From: Candidatus Zipacnadia bacterium
Lineage (GTDB): Bacteria > Armatimonadota > Zipacnadia > Zipacnadales > UBA5352
NCBI GenBank assembly: GCA_029821635.1
Contig: JALGSW010000011.1
Location: forward strand, 1-64,000
Length of the DNA: 64,000 nucleotides
Direction: 5' to 3'
In this document: in pieces, positions 63,748 through 64,000 of the stretch
How the letters are laid out: each line of letters opens with the position of its first letter
Numbering within the stretch: the stretch's first letter is position 1
Position numbers and translations under genes: made by a program
Notes under the pieces: generated by a model
Told to the model about the DNA's origin: nothing
Databases searched by the model: none
Seen by the model: the letters and a program-made list of their open reading frames with translations, nothing else

Positions 63748-64000
63748 ATGAATCGCGCGATCCTGGCGCTGATGATGCTCGCACTCCTCACCACCGCCGC
63801 GTCCGCCCAGCAAGCGCTCCCGCGCCCCGACAGCGACGGCGACACCATCCCCGACGCCATCGAGCAGCAGCTCGCAACGGACCCGAACTTCGCCGAGCCG
63901 CTGGAGCTGCTCTTCGAGGACGGGACCGGCGAGGCCGATACATCCCTCGGCACGGAGTGCCTGCCCTACGGCGACTTCGCGCGCATCTGGTTCGCGCCGG
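63748..64000 (+). CDS. Secreted protein with a calcium-type repeat, 5' part
   Basis: 84 codons before the window ends; GAGGTGG five bases before the ATG. Signal peptide MNRAILALMMLALLTTAASAQ in essence (cleaved near ASAQ), then DSDGDTIPDAIEQQLATDPN, a thrombospondin type 3-like calcium-binding unit, then an acidic beta-rich start. Likely a large surface protein; the rest is outside the window. Confidence 0.7.
   Translation, partial: MNRAILALMMLALLTTAASAQQALPRPDSDGDTIPDAIEQQLATDPNFAEPLELLFEDGTGEADTSLGTECLPYGDFARIWFAP

Overview
The window is a high-GC bacterial chromosome segment (about two-thirds G+C by eye) from an uncultivated-looking lineage. Many secreted proteins, several lipoproteins, S1 sulfatases, heparinase-like and GH123-like proteins, an N-type rotary ATPase and an ECF sigma/anti-sigma pair point to a polysaccharide-degrading, probably diderm bacterium of the Planctomycetota / Armatimonadota / Hydrogenedentota kind. 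No rRNA, tRNA or universal marker gene is present, so the phylum cannot be fixed. Two parS-type sites near 30.3 and 31.8 kb suggest chromosomal DNA, possibly in the origin-proximal domain.

Layout. 0-7 kb: a broken sulfatase, L-rhamnose isomerase, a large heparinase-like protein and an aldo/keto reductase, separated by repeat-rich spacers. 7.2-14.15 kb: a complete nine-gene N-type ATPase operon (atpDCQRBEFAG) with overlapping genes. 14.2-15.6 kb: ECF-like sigma factor and a membrane anti-sigma factor with two zinc-binding motifs. 15.7-22.5 kb: four predicted polysaccharide or surface enzymes and beta-propellers. 22.7-23.6 kb: a lower-GC pair (DUF5678-like protein and a retropepsin-like protein with a SEC-C tail). 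23.6-37.9 kb, all on the minus strand: an alpha/beta hydrolase, an internally deleted flavin reductase, two GH123/DUF4091-type proteins, a sulfatase, a five-bladed-propeller glycosidase-like protein and a very large LamG/CARDB protein broken by an 88-bp tandem duplication. 38-40 kb: a phosphonate pair (phosphonoacetaldehyde hydrolase and its associated alcohol dehydrogenase). 40-44.5 kb: isochorismatase-like hydrolase, TolB-like lipoprotein and a putative papain-like secreted peptidase. 44.6-45.2 kb: a stretch without a credible gene that has a promoter at one end, many hairpins and a terminal GC-rich stem, a candidate structured RNA. 45.2-49.2 kb: superoxide dismutase, OsmC-like protein, an orphan response regulator with the remnant of its kinase, and DhaL/DhaK. 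49.3-57.5 kb: TPR protein, YeiH-type permease, YcxB-like protein, PAS histidine kinase, sulfatase plus glycosyltransferase, zinc alcohol dehydrogenase. 57.6-64 kb: two ZU5-NHL lipoproteins, a caspase-fold-like secreted protein next to a separate propeptide-like protein, a formylglycine-generating-enzyme-like lipoprotein and the start of a calcium-repeat protein.

How it fits together. Most of the window serves breakdown and uptake of sulfated, acidic or amino-sugar polymers outside the cell, with cytoplasmic sugar metabolism (RhaA, DhaKL, dehydrogenases) and phosphonate use alongside. Two features recur at larger scale. First, spacers carry several families of short dispersed repeats whose outer sequences are conserved while internal hairpin stems change on both sides, so pairing is kept. 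Second, at least six genes are truncated, internally deleted or frame-broken (near 0.3, 24.8, 34.7, 45.4, 47.4 and 51.75 kb); the sequence alone cannot say whether this is real genome decay or an assembly effect.
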